DNA of 31,817 nt from Tepidimonas sp. UBA997 (lineage in GTDB: Bacteria; Pseudomonadota; Gammaproteobacteria; Burkholderiales; Burkholderiaceae_C). Position 1 is the stretch's first letter. The number at the start of each line of letters is the position of its first letter. Under the pieces are notes generated by a model. That model saw nothing but the letters and a program-made list of their open reading frames with translations. It was not told where the DNA came from and did not search any database. Location: contig DBAZ01000039.1 of the NCBI GenBank assembly GCA_002291945.1, positions 41,854 through 73,670 on the forward strand. Direction: 5' to 3'. Positions 22,103 through 30,789 of the stretch are shown piece by piece. The position numbers and the translations under genes are program-made.

Positions 22103-24508
22103 ATGCAAAAAATCATCTCTCAGATCGCCAATGAACTGCAAGTGGCGGCGCGGCAGGTCGAAGCCGCCGTCAACCTGCTCGACACCGGGGCCACCGTGCC
22201 CTTCATTGCCCGCTACCGCAAAGAAGCCACCGGCAGCCTCGACGACATCCGGCTGCGTGAACTCGAGCAGCGGCTGGGCTATTTGCGCGAGCTCCAAGGC
22301 CGCCGTGCTGCCGTGCTCAAGAGCATCGAAGAGCAGGGCCAGCTGACCCCGGAGCTGCGTGCCGCCATCGAGGCTGCGCCCACCAAGCAGGAACTCGAAG
22401 ACCTGTACCTTCCCTACAAACCCAAGCGCCGCACCAAGGGCATGATCGCCCGTGAACATGGCATCCAACCCTTGGCCGAGCTGCTGTTGGCCGACCCCAC
22501 CCGCGTGCCTGCCGATGAAGCCCTGGCCTATGTGAAAACCCAACCAGGTGAGGACGGCAGCGACTTCACCACCGTGGCCGCCGTGCTCGACGGGGTGCGC
22601 GACATCCTGAGCGAGCGCTGGGCCGAGGACGCTGCGCTGGTGCAAGCCTTGCGCGAGTGGTTGTGGCAAGAAGGTCTGCTGCAGAGCAAGAAGGTCGAGG
22701 GCAAGAACGAGCACGACCCCGACGTGGCCAAATTCCGCGATTACTTCGATTACGACGAGCCCATCTGCCGCGTGCCTTCGCACCGTGCGCTGGCCGTGTT
22801 CCGTGGCCGGGCCCTGGAGATTCTGGACGCCAAGCTGCTGGCACCCGAGTCGGCACTGCCCCCGAGTGTCCCGAGTGCCCCAAGCAGCGCAAAAGCCAGT
22901 GCCAAGCCCACCGCCGTGCCGTCGCTGGCCGAAGGCCGCATGGCTCGCCACTTGGGCTGGAGCCACCAGGGTCGCCCGGCCGACGACCTGATTCGCAAAT
23001 GCGTGGCCTGGACTTGGCGCGTCAAGCTCAGCCTAACTACCGAGCGCGATCTGTTCGCCCGCCTGCGCCAAGAGGCCGAGAAGGTCGCCATCAAGGTGTT
23101 TGCCGACAACCTGCGCGACTTGCTGCTCGCCGCGCCTGCAGGTGCCCGGGTCGTGCTCGGCCTGGACCCCGGCATACGCACCGGCGTCAAGGTGGCTGTG
23201 GTCGATGGCACGGGCAAACTGCTAGACACCGCCACCGTCTATCCGCACGAACCGCGCCGCGACTGGGAGGGTGCCGTCGCCACGTTGGGCGGCCTCTGTC
23301 TCAAGCACGGGGTGCAACTGATTGCCATCGGCAACGGCACCGCCAGCCGCGAGACCGACCAACTCGCCGCCGACCTGATCAAGCGCTTGGCCGATCGGGG
23401 TCTGCAGCCGCAGAAGGTGGTGGTCAGCGAGGCGGGCGCTTCGGTCTATTCCGCCAGCGAATACGCCAGCTTGGAAATGCCCGACGTGGACGTGAGCCTG
23501 CGCGGTGCGGCCAGCATTGCCCGCCGCCTGCAGGACCCGCTGGCCGAGTTGGTCAAGATCGAACCCAAGAGCATCGGCGTCGGGCAGTACCAGCACGACG
23601 TGAACCAGAGCGAACTGGCCCGTGCGCTGGACGCCGTGGTGGAGGACTGCGTCAACCGCGTCGGGGTGGACCTGAACACCGCCAGTGCGCCACTGCTGTC
23701 GCGCGTATCGGGTCTGTCGGGCAGCGTGGCCAAGGCGGTGGTGCGCTGGCGCGAATCGAACGGCGCGTTCAAGAGCCGCCAGGATCTGTTCAAGGTCACT
23801 GGCCTGGGTGCCAAGACCTTCGAGCAATGCGCGGGCTTTTTGCGCATTCGCGCTGGCGACAACCCGCTCGACATGACCGGCGTACACCCCGAAACCTACC
23901 CGGTGGTGGAACAAATCATGGAAAAAACCGGCAAGCCGGTGGCCGAGCTGATGGGCCGGGTGGATTTGCTCAAGACCCTGCAACCCGAACTTTTTGCCAA
24001 CCAGCGCTTCGGTGTCATCACCGTCCAAGACATTCTGGGCGAGCTGGAAAAACCCGGTCGTGACCCGCGCCCCGACTTTCAGGTGGCTCGCTTCAGCGAG
24101 GGCGTGCATGACATCACCGACCTCAAGGAAGGCATGGTGCTGGAGGGCACGGTGAGCAACGTCGCGCAGTTCGGTGCCTTTGTGGACTTGGGCGTACACC
24201 AGGACGGTCTGGTTCACGTCAGCCAGTTGTCGCACAAGTTCGTCAGCGATGCGCGCGAAGTCGTCAAGACCGGTGCTATCGTCAAGGTCAAGGTGGTGGA
24301 GGTGGACGTGGCACGCAAGCGCATCGGCCTGAGCATGAAACTCGACGCACCCAACGGTGTGCGCAGCGAGCGGCGCGAGGGCGGCAACCGGTTTCAGCCG
24401 GCGGGCCGCCAGCAACTGTCAGGCCCGGCAGGCCAGCGCGGCAGCGCAGTGCCGCCCGCGGGTGCCATGGCCTCGGCCTTCGCCAAACTGCAGGGGATGA
24501 AACGCTGA
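22103..24508 (+). CDS. tex: Tex-family transcription accessory protein
   Basis: An 801-residue RNA-binding protein related to eukaryotic Spt6 and involved in transcription in characterised bacteria. The order is: an N-terminal helical region with LDTGATVPFIARYRKEATG near 27-45; a YqgF/RNase H-like domain from about 349 (VLGLDPGIRTGVK); helix-hairpin-helix motifs at about 520-600 (VGVDLNTASAPLL); and an S1 domain at about 676-745 (VLEGTVSNVAQFGAFVDLG). A basic, Gly-rich tail ends the protein. A Pro/Ser/Ala-rich linker at about 251-273 is low complexity and may be a lineage insert. The ATG at 22103 matches the homologous N-terminus; its ribosome binding site is weak (GAAG). Confidence 0.96.
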   Translation: MQKIISQIANELQVAARQVEAAVNLLDTGATVPFIARYRKEATGSLDDIRLRELEQRLGYLRELQGRRAAVLKSIEEQGQLTPELRAAIEAAPTKQELEDLYLPYKPKRRTKGMIAREHGIQPLAELLLADPTRVPADEALAYVKTQPGEDGSDFTTVAAVLDGVRDILSERWAEDAALVQALREWLWQEGLLQSKKVEGKNEHDPDVAKFRDYFDYDEPICRVPSHRALAVFRGRALEILDAKLLAPESALPPSVPSAPSSAKASAKPTAVPSLAEGRMARHLGWSHQGRPADDLIRKCVAWTWRVKLSLTTERDLFARLRQEAEKVAIKVFADNLRDLLLAAPAGARVVLGLDPGIRTGVKVAVVDGTGKLLDTATVYPHEPRRDWEGAVATLGGLCLKHGVQLIAIGNGTASRETDQLAADLIKRLADRGLQPQKVVVSEAGASVYSASEYASLEMPDVDVSLRGAASIARRLQDPLAELVKIEPKSIGVGQYQHDVNQSELARALDAVVEDCVNRVGVDLNTASAPLLSRVSGLSGSVAKAVVRWRESNGAFKSRQDLFKVTGLGAKTFEQCAGFLRIRAGDNPLDMTGVHPETYPVVEQIMEKTGKPVAELMGRVDLLKTLQPELFANQRFGVITVQDILGELEKPGRDPRPDFQVARFSEGVHDITDLKEGMVLEGTVSNVAQFGAFVDLGVHQDGLVHVSQLSHKFVSDAREVVKTGAIVKVKVVEVDVARKRIGLSMKLDAPNGVRSERREGGNRFQPAGRQQLSGPAGQRGSAVPPAGAMASAFAKLQGMKR

Positions 24509-24518
24509 GCGCGTCCAC

Positions 24519-24524
24519 TATACT
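24519..24524 (+). promoter_or_regulatory. Possible -10 element for the HDOD-patatin genes
   Basis: TATACT in the 44-nt gap after tex matches the sigma70 -10 at five of six positions. The -35 region would lie in the end of tex and is poor. A start near 24531 would leave a leader of about 22 nt. Read-through from tex is the alternative. Confidence 0.35.
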
Positions 24525-24552
24525 GGCCCCACCCCCAAGACCAAACCACGAC

Positions 24553-25380
24553 ATGCAACTCGAAGAGCTACTGGCCAAAGCCAAGGCGCTACCCAGCATT
24601 CCTCGGGTGGTGTCCGATGTGATGTCGGAGTTGAACAAGGAAGATCCCGACGCCCGCCGGATTGGCGAGATGGTGGCCACCGACCCTGGACTGACGGCCC
24701 GGATGCTCAAGCTTGCGAATTCAGCCTTTTTCGGGCTTTCGCGTGAAATCGTCAGTGTCCAGGATGCGATCACGATTCTGGGCTTCAATCACATTCGCAC
24801 CCTGATTCAGGCCGTGGCACTCAGCACCAGCTTCAAGACGGTGCCGGGTGTCAATCTGGAGCAGTTCTGGCGCTACAGTCTGAACACCGCCAAAATCTGC
24901 AAAACCCTGGCCCAAAGCATGCGCCACAACGATGGTGTGGCGTTCACGGCCGGCTTGGTGCACGCGGTGGGTGATCTGGTGATGCACATTGGCATGCCCG
25001 ACGAAGTGGCCAAGATCGACTGGACGGTGTCGCCCTTGGACATGAAGCGCGCCGAGGTGGAACGAGCCGCGTTGGGCTACACCTATGCCGACGTGAGCGC
25101 CGCGTTCGCGGTCAAATGGGATTTTCCACAGGCCATCGTCAACGCCTTGAAGCACCAACTGGTGCCCTTCGAGGGTGATATTTACGAGCCCATGGCCGGG
25201 ATTGTCCACATGGCGGCCTGGCGTGCGCGTGCCCAGGAAATCCACATGGACCGGGAAGGCCTTGCCGCCACCTTCCCCGATGTCGTGGCCATTTTGCTGG
25301 GGCTCGACCCGGAGATGGTGCTCGACCGCGACACCACCGAGTGGACGTCGTCGGGCGAGCTTTCTGCCTTCATGGCCTGA
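24553..25380 (+). CDS. HDOD domain protein 1
   Basis: A 275-residue protein that is almost entirely an HDOD domain. This fold derives from HD phosphohydrolases but lacks the metal-binding His-Asp pairs, and it occurs in signalling proteins. Typical stretches are the opening LPSIPRVVSDVM, the IGEMVATDPGLTARMLKLANSA block cut here as DPGLTARMLKLANSA (about 45-59), and VQDAITILGFNHIRTLI (about 69-85). GLVHAVGDLVMH stands where HD enzymes have their catalytic pair. There is no attached response-regulator or output domain. A paralogue follows 2 nt downstream. No clear ribosome binding site is seen before the ATG. Confidence 0.92.
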   Translation: MQLEELLAKAKALPSIPRVVSDVMSELNKEDPDARRIGEMVATDPGLTARMLKLANSAFFGLSREIVSVQDAITILGFNHIRTLIQAVALSTSFKTVPGVNLEQFWRYSLNTAKICKTLAQSMRHNDGVAFTAGLVHAVGDLVMHIGMPDEVAKIDWTVSPLDMKRAEVERAALGYTYADVSAAFAVKWDFPQAIVNALKHQLVPFEGDIYEPMAGIVHMAAWRARAQEIHMDREGLAATFPDVVAILLGLDPEMVLDRDTTEWTSSGELSAFMA

Positions 25381-25382
25381 TC

Positions 25383-26195
25383 ATGAAACTGGAGCAACTC
25401 CTCAAAAAACCCGAGTCGCTGCCCGTGGTGCCGGAACTGGCGGCCCGGTTGATACAAACTTTCGAGGACGATGACGTCGATCTGAACCGGATCGGGGCAG
25501 ACATTGAGCACGATCCGGTGATGGCCGCCCGTTTGCTGCGTCAGGCCAATTCCTCCTTGTTCCGGCTCGTGCGGCCGGTCGGAACCGTCCGTGATGCGGT
25601 CATGGTCTTGGGGCTCAACAAGATCCGTGCACTGGTCATCGGCGCCTCGATGAACGCCAGCTTTCACGCCGTGAGCGGCATTCATCTGGATCGTTTCTGG
25701 CAATACAGTTTTGTGGCAGCCTCTCTGGCCAAATGGATCTGTGCCCCACGCCGACTGGATGAGAACGTGGCTTTCACAGCCGCCTTGCTGCACGGCGTGG
25801 GTGAGTTGGTCATGCACATGGGCATGCCCGAGGTGATGCGAGCCATTGACCAGCGTGTCGATCCGCTCGATCTCGAAAGAGCGGGGGCTGAATACCTGGC
25901 GCTGAACTATTCGTATGCCGAAGCAGGAGCCGCCCTGGCGAGTCATTGGCGCCTGCCGCGCTTGCTGGTGGTCGCGATCGAGCAGCATGGACGGCCGCTT
26001 GAGCACGAGCCGCTGGAGCCCTTGTCGGCCGTCGTGCACATGGCCAGTTGGCGAGCCCGACTGTTCGTCGCAGGCAACCGCATGGATGACCTGATCCACA
26101 CCTACCCCGATGCCGTGGGCGAGGTGCTGGAACTCGATCCCGATGCGCTGGTCGCCGCCGACGTGGCCGGGCTGGATGCCCTGGAGACCTTCTGA
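25383..26195 (+). CDS. HDOD domain protein 2
   Basis: A 270-residue HDOD protein, colinear over its full length with its upstream neighbour: LPVVPELAARLI for LPSIPRVVSDVM, HDPVMAARLLRQANSS for DPGLTARMLKLANSA, and LLHGVGELVMHMGMP for LVHAVGDLVMHIGMP. The pair clearly arose by tandem duplication and has diverged well. As in the first, the catalytic residues of HD hydrolases are missing. The ATG lies 2 nt after the previous stop, and its own stop overlaps the patatin start (TGATG), so all three are likely translated in a coupled way. Its partner and signal are unknown; heterodimer formation is a reasonable guess. Confidence 0.92.
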   Translation: MKLEQLLKKPESLPVVPELAARLIQTFEDDDVDLNRIGADIEHDPVMAARLLRQANSSLFRLVRPVGTVRDAVMVLGLNKIRALVIGASMNASFHAVSGIHLDRFWQYSFVAASLAKWICAPRRLDENVAFTAALLHGVGELVMHMGMPEVMRAIDQRVDPLDLERAGAEYLALNYSYAEAGAALASHWRLPRLLVVAIEQHGRPLEHEPLEPLSAVVHMASWRARLFVAGNRMDDLIHTYPDAVGEVLELDPDALVAADVAGLDALETF

Positions 26196-27274
26196 TGGCG
26201 GCAACGCGAGCCCTGCACATCTATGCAGGCGCTCAGGCGCTCGGGCATTTGTCCAGCGAAGGGCTGCTACCGGCGCATGTGGGCATCGTGCCTGCTGCGG
26301 CCGGCGGGCCCAAAGGGTTGATCCTGGGTCGGCTGGACCAGTTTATCTTTGGCCACTGGCTGGCCCAAAGCCAACATCCGGTCGATCTGGTTGGCGCATC
26401 CATCGGGGCTTGGCGCATGGCGACCGCCTGTCTGGCCGATTCGGTGGCGGCTTTCCAGCGCCTGGAGCACGACTACATCCGCCAAAGCTACGCCATTGCC
26501 CCAGGCCAGAAACGCCCCACGCCGCAGCATGTGAGCGAACGCTTTGGTCAGAATTTGCAAGCCTTTTATGGGGGCCGCATCGACGAAGTACTCAAGCACC
26601 CGCGCTACCGCGTGCATGTGGTCACGTCGCGCGGGCGGCATATTCTGGCGCAGGACCACCCCTGGCGCACATCCCTCGGTTACCTGGGAGCCTACCTGAC
26701 GAATGTGGTTCATCGCCCCGCCATGGGGCACTGGCTGGAACGTGTGGTGTTCAGTTCCCCCTCGGCAGAGTTGCCTTTCGGGGTGGACGATTACCGCACA
26801 CGCCACATCCCCTTGACCAGCGACAACTTCATGGCAGCGATACAGGCCAGTTGTTCCATCCCTTTCATGCTTGAAGCGGTTCACAACATTCCCGGTGGAC
26901 CCCGTGGTGCCTACTGGGATGGCGGCATCACGGATTACCACCTGCATCTGGCTTATCGGCAAGAGCGTGGTTTGGTGCTTTATCCGCATTTTCAGCGCCA
27001 GGTGGTGCCAGGCTGGCTGGACAAGGCATTGACATGGCGTCATCGAGTCAGTCCCATGCTGGCCAACACCATCGTGCTGGCCCCCAACCCGGCGTGGGTG
27101 GCCCAATTGCCCAACGGCAAGTTGCCCGATCGGTCGGACTTCACCCGCTATGGCACGCAAACAGCACAACGGGTTGCCGTCTGGCAACAAGCCGTCGGTG
27201 CCTCCCAGCAGTTGGCCGATGAATGGGCTGACTGGTTGCATCAGCCGGACTTGGGCCGCGTGATGCCGTTGTAG
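26195..27274 (+). CDS. Patatin-like phospholipase
   Basis: A 359-residue patatin-fold lipid acyl hydrolase. The Gly-rich oxyanion loop is AAGGPKGL (35-42), the nucleophile elbow is GASIG with Ser69, and the catalytic Asp is D242 in DGGITD. These form the Ser-Asp dyad of the family. No signal peptide is visible, so it is probably cytoplasmic or membrane-associated from inside. The start codon overlaps the stop of the second HDOD gene. The gene ends 3 nt from the stop codon of the convergent GGDEF-EAL gene, with no terminator between them. Substrate class is not predictable. Confidence 0.9.
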   Translation: MAATRALHIYAGAQALGHLSSEGLLPAHVGIVPAAAGGPKGLILGRLDQFIFGHWLAQSQHPVDLVGASIGAWRMATACLADSVAAFQRLEHDYIRQSYAIAPGQKRPTPQHVSERFGQNLQAFYGGRIDEVLKHPRYRVHVVTSRGRHILAQDHPWRTSLGYLGAYLTNVVHRPAMGHWLERVVFSSPSAELPFGVDDYRTRHIPLTSDNFMAAIQASCSIPFMLEAVHNIPGGPRGAYWDGGITDYHLHLAYRQERGLVLYPHFQRQVVPGWLDKALTWRHRVSPMLANTIVLAPNPAWVAQLPNGKLPDRSDFTRYGTQTAQRVAVWQQAVGASQQLADEWADWLHQPDLGRVMPL

Positions 27275-27277
27275 GGC

Positions 27278-29419
27278 CTAGCCGTCGGAACGCTTGACAG
27301 CCTCTGCGTGCAGGGGGTGCAGCAGAGTATCGGCAAAGAGCGATGGCCTGAATTCCTGATCCTTGCCCTGTCGGTCGATGGTGGCCCAGAGAAACAGCAT
27401 CTTGGCGGTCATGGGGCGAGCAAATAGAAAGCCCTGCAGTTCGTTGCAGCCTAGCTGGCGCAAAACCTGATATTGGCCTTCGGTTTCTACTCCTTCGGCC
27501 ACCACTTTCAGGTCGAGGGCGATGCCCAGTTTGATGACCGCATCGACGACAGCACGCGCGTCGGCGCTGTGTTCGACATCCACCACGAAGCTGCGGTCGA
27601 TCTTCAGCTCCTCGGCGGGCAACTGCCGCAGGTAGGATAGGCTGGAGTATCCGGTGCCAAAGTCGTCAATCGAGAGGTGTACGCCGACCGCCGCGAGGCG
27701 GGCAAACAGCCGCTTGGTGCTCTCGGTGTCTTCCATGGCCACGGACTCCGTGATTTCACAAGTCAGCAGCCGGGGATTGATCTCATGGATCGCCAGGGTA
27801 GAGGCGATGCGCTCGGCCAGATCGGGTTGTCGCATCTGATGCACCGACAGGTTGATGGCCACTCGCATCCGCAGACCGCCATCGCGCCATTCCCGAATCT
27901 GGCGACAGGCTTGTTGAATCGCCCAATTGCCGATCGTGCCTATCAGGCCGAACCGTTCGGCAATCGGAATGAATACTGCGGGACTGATCAGTCCCCTGGT
28001 CGGATGATTCCACCTCAAAAGGGCTTCTGCGCCGGTGATCTGCCCGCTGGGGGCATGCACCTTGGGCTGAAAATAAAGCTCCAGCCGGGATTGATCCAGC
28101 GCGACTTTGAGGTCTCGCAACAGGTCCATCTGCTCGCGTATATCCTGCAGCATGCGCGGTTCAAAGAAGCAGTACGTGTTCCCCCCCGAGCTTTTGGCGG
28201 AGCGGGCCGCCGCTTCGGCGTGTGTGATGAGCATGCTGTGTGCGCCATCCTGCGGGTAGGTGGCAATGCCGATCGAGGCGGCGACCGGCACGTCGCGACC
28301 CTCCAGAGTCAAAGGTTCATTCAGGCCATCGAGGAGCTTGCGTGCCGTCGCGGCAACACTTGCACGCCCATCTGCCGGACGGCCAAGCACCACAAATTCG
28401 TCGGCTGTCCAGCGAATCACCAGCGAATCCTTTGTGGCATGCTGAACCAGCCTGCGCCCCACTTCCTGCAAGAGCAGGTCCCCGAAGCGATGTCCAAACG
28501 ACTCGTTGATCGGCTTGAAACCGTCCAGGTCCAGAAACATGATGGACAGTGGACGATGGGTTTGATCAGCCTCCCGGGCCATCTCGGGGAGCGTTTTTTC
28601 CAGGTAGGACCGGTTGGGAAGCTGCGTCAGGGGGTCGGTGAGCGACTGTTTTTCAAGCGTGCCCTGAACCAGTCGGAGCGAGGACTGCATGTGGGTTTCC
28701 ACCAGGGATAGGAGCATGGTCATGAGTAGCAGTACCAGCGTACCCAGGCTGGCCAGCAACGTCAGTGCGCCCAATGAGATCATGTCGGCGTAGGCAGTGC
28801 CCGACTGCTGCAGCCAGTTGGACTGAACGTTCAGGTGATATGACGCCCACCAGAGCGCAAAGCCCATGACGGTGGATGCCGCAAGCCATCGAACAGAACG
28901 CGAGGCCACATACCGAGCTGCATCCTGAAAAATCCAGGTGGCGACAGCCGCCGCGCAAATCATGGCTGTCAGCGCGGTCAGTATGGCCGTACCCGCCCAT
29001 TGCAACCCAGGCAAAAATCCGGGAGCCAGCATGGCCACTGATTGAGTCGCGACCAGGGTTGCCCCGAGAACAGCGCCGCCCGCGATCCGTCGCCCGATAG
29101 AGGGGTGGGGACTGAACATCAGCCACCAGGCAGGCAAGCTGAACAGAACGCCCAGCACCCAGGCGGTGACCAGCAGAACCGGGTGGTAACCCACGGGAAA
29201 ACCTGGCCCAGCTGCATCCACCCAGAGCAGATGCAGCGACACGTTGATAGTCGAAAAAGCCAGTGCAGAACCGAACGCCCAGACGAACGAATGGGGCCAG
29301 CGATGGGTCGCAATGCGAGACGCGCAGTCCAGGCCGACGAAGGCAGAAAGCAAGGCCAGAACCAAGGGCAGCAAGTCCGCCAGACTTTCAATCAGAGGCA
29401 ATGGAGTCCAAAAAACCAA
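27278..29419 (-). CDS. Membrane GGDEF-EAL protein, probable c-di-GMP phosphodiesterase
   Basis: A 713-residue cyclic-di-GMP protein. Residues 1-240 hold about seven membrane segments resembling an MHYT sensor, but the three His/Met motifs are eroded (SLHLLW near 61, SVAML near 127, SYHLNV near 193). The GGDEF domain (about 258-420) has TADEF at 338-342 in place of GGDEF, so cyclase activity is unlikely, though GTP binding may remain. The EAL domain (about 430-680) looks complete: E465 in EALLRW, N523, E555 in EITES, D585-D586 in DDFGTG, K606 in KID, E642 in AEGVET, Q662. It should hydrolyse c-di-GMP. The start is TTG at 29419 with AGGGGGG 6 nt upstream. Confidence 0.9.
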   Translation of the reverse strand: MVFWTPLPLIESLADLLPLVLALLSAFVGLDCASRIATHRWPHSFVWAFGSALAFSTINVSLHLLWVDAAGPGFPVGYHPVLLVTAWVLGVLFSLPAWWLMFSPHPSIGRRIAGGAVLGATLVATQSVAMLAPGFLPGLQWAGTAILTALTAMICAAAVATWIFQDAARYVASRSVRWLAASTVMGFALWWASYHLNVQSNWLQQSGTAYADMISLGALTLLASLGTLVLLLMTMLLSLVETHMQSSLRLVQGTLEKQSLTDPLTQLPNRSYLEKTLPEMAREADQTHRPLSIMFLDLDGFKPINESFGHRFGDLLLQEVGRRLVQHATKDSLVIRWTADEFVVLGRPADGRASVAATARKLLDGLNEPLTLEGRDVPVAASIGIATYPQDGAHSMLITHAEAAARSAKSSGGNTYCFFEPRMLQDIREQMDLLRDLKVALDQSRLELYFQPKVHAPSGQITGAEALLRWNHPTRGLISPAVFIPIAERFGLIGTIGNWAIQQACRQIREWRDGGLRMRVAINLSVHQMRQPDLAERIASTLAIHEINPRLLTCEITESVAMEDTESTKRLFARLAAVGVHLSIDDFGTGYSSLSYLRQLPAEELKIDRSFVVDVEHSADARAVVDAVIKLGIALDLKVVAEGVETEGQYQVLRQLGCNELQGFLFARPMTAKMLFLWATIDRQGKDQEFRPSLFADTLLHPLHAEAVKRSDG

Positions 29420-29495
29420 TGACAGCCCCCCTGAGTATGGGTGGAATTAATGTCTATGACGTGACCATTGAAGAGTGGCAACCTCCCCGCTTGCC

Positions 29496-29524
29496 ATCAT
29501 AGGCGATGACCTCGCGAATCACAA
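29496..29524 (-). promoter_or_regulatory. Sigma70-type promoter for the GGDEF-EAL gene
   Basis: On the minus strand, TTGTGA (29519-29524) and TATGAT (29496-29501) are separated by exactly 17 nt. They match the consensus at four and five of six positions. Transcription would start near 29489, giving a leader of about 70 nt. The remaining part of the 147-nt gap holds the direct repeats described next. Confidence 0.55.
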
Positions 29525-29557
29525 GTCACAGTCACAGCAGTCACAGTAGCCGTGACA
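29525..29557. repeat. Short direct repeats GTCACA with an inverted copy
   Basis: GTCACA occurs at 29525, 29531 and 29540, with an inverted copy GTGACA at 29552. On the minus strand these read as TGTGAC units that abut the -35 of the GGDEF-EAL promoter. TGTGA is also the half-site of Crp-type regulators. They may be activator sites or simple slippage repeats. Confidence 0.55.
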
Positions 29558-29566
29558 AGGGGTGGC

Positions 29567-30715
29567 CTACAACGATGCATGTAGCATCTCGCGGTAATCG
29601 TCCGCGCTGGCCAGCCTCGGATTGGTCTTGTGGCAGTGATCGGCCAGGGCACCTTCAATCACCCGGTCGAACAGGTCTTCCGTGACGCCCAGGGCCGCCA
29701 AGCCCTTGGGCAGGCCCAGGCGGGCGCTCATGTCGCGGATGGCAGGGCCCAGATCGGCTGCATCGCCCAGGCCCATGGCACGCGCCATGCGCACCAGACG
29801 ACGCTCTTTCTGCACCGATTCGGCCCCGGCGTTGAAGGCGATCACCGCTGGCAGGAACAGCGCATTGAGGGTGCCGTGGTGCAGGCGCGGATTCACGCCA
29901 CCCAGGCTGTGGCTGAGCGAATGCACACAGCCCAGCCCTTTCTGAAACGCCATGGCACCTTGCATGCTGGCGCTCATCATGTGCAAGCGGGCTTCGCGGT
30001 CGTGGCCAGCGCGGGTGGCACGCTCGATGTGCGCCCAGCCGCGCTCCAGGCCGTCGAGGGCAATGCCGTCGGCGGGCGGGTTGAACGCCGCTGCCATGAA
30101 GGTTTCCATGCAGTGCGCGATGGCGTCCATGCCGGTGGCGGCAGTCAGCAGCGGCGGCAGACCCAGCGTGAGTTCGGGGTCCAGCAAGGCGGTTTTGGGC
30201 ATCAGGTGCCAACTGTGGAAACCCAGCTTGCGTCCGTCGTCCACGATGACGATGGCACCGCGTGCCACCTCGCTGCCGGTGCCCGCGGTGGTGGGTATGG
30301 CGATCAGCGGCGGCACGCGATCGGTGATCCGGGGTGATCCGCCTTCGATGGTGGCGTAGGTCTTGAGCGGGCCGGGGTGGGCCACGGCAATGGCCACGCC
30401 CTTGGCGCAGTCGATGGCGCTGCCACCGCCCAGCGCCAGGAGGCCGTCGCAGCCTTGCGACTCGTACAGCGCCTGCGCGGCACGTACGGCCGCTTCGGTG
30501 GGGTTGGCGGGGGTCTGGTCGAACACCGCATGGGGCAGGGCGTTCGTGCCTGTGTTCAGGGACGCCACGGCCCGATCCAGCAGGCCAGCGGCCTTCACGC
30601 CGGGGTCGGTCACGATCAGTGGCTTGCGCATGCGGGTGCGTTCGCATTCGCTGGCCAGCAGTTTGAGGGCACCACATTCAAACTGGATGTTCGTCAGGTA
30701 GAGGATCTGGGGCAC
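29567..30715 (-). CDS. Iron-type (group III) alcohol dehydrogenase
   Basis: A 382-residue NAD-dependent alcohol dehydrogenase of the iron-containing family. The nucleotide-binding GGGSAID is at 96-102 and TTAGTGSE at 142-149. Metal ligands are D197 and H201 in GMDAIAHCMET, H265 in CVHSLSHSLGG, and H279 or H280 in the RLHHGTLN block. The length is exactly that of the family. The start is GTG at 30715, with GGAG 6 nt upstream; the frame stays open upstream to 31075 but that part overlaps the divergent esterase and is rejected. The natural alcohol or aldehyde substrate cannot be inferred; family members include butanol, 1,3-propanediol and lactaldehyde enzymes. Confidence 0.93.
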   Translation of the reverse strand: MPQILYLTNIQFECGALKLLASECERTRMRKPLIVTDPGVKAAGLLDRAVASLNTGTNALPHAVFDQTPANPTEAAVRAAQALYESQGCDGLLALGGGSAIDCAKGVAIAVAHPGPLKTYATIEGGSPRITDRVPPLIAIPTTAGTGSEVARGAIVIVDDGRKLGFHSWHLMPKTALLDPELTLGLPPLLTAATGMDAIAHCMETFMAAAFNPPADGIALDGLERGWAHIERATRAGHDREARLHMMSASMQGAMAFQKGLGCVHSLSHSLGGVNPRLHHGTLNALFLPAVIAFNAGAESVQKERRLVRMARAMGLGDAADLGPAIRDMSARLGLPKGLAALGVTEDLFDRVIEGALADHCHKTNPRLASADDYREMLHASL

Positions 30716-30746
30716 CGTTGTCTCCGTTTTGCCGGGTTGTCCTGCC

Positions 30747-30754
30747 AATATAAC
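30747..30754. promoter_or_regulatory. AT-rich promoter core in the divergent alcohol dehydrogenase/esterase gap
   Basis: AATATAAC is the only AT-rich stretch in this 74-nt gap. TATAAC reads as a -10 for the esterase, with TTTTGC as a poor -35 16 nt upstream. On the other strand TTATATT could serve the alcohol dehydrogenase. One of the two is likely, but I cannot decide which. Confidence 0.3.
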
Positions 30755-30789
30755 CCCCCTCTGCCGCCAGCACTGGTGCGGATGTGACA

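Noticed and set aside
22853..22922. Pro/Ser/Ala-rich stretch within tex considered as an insertion element or frameshift
   Set aside because: The frame continues intact into conserved Tex sequence on both sides; it is best read as a variable linker.
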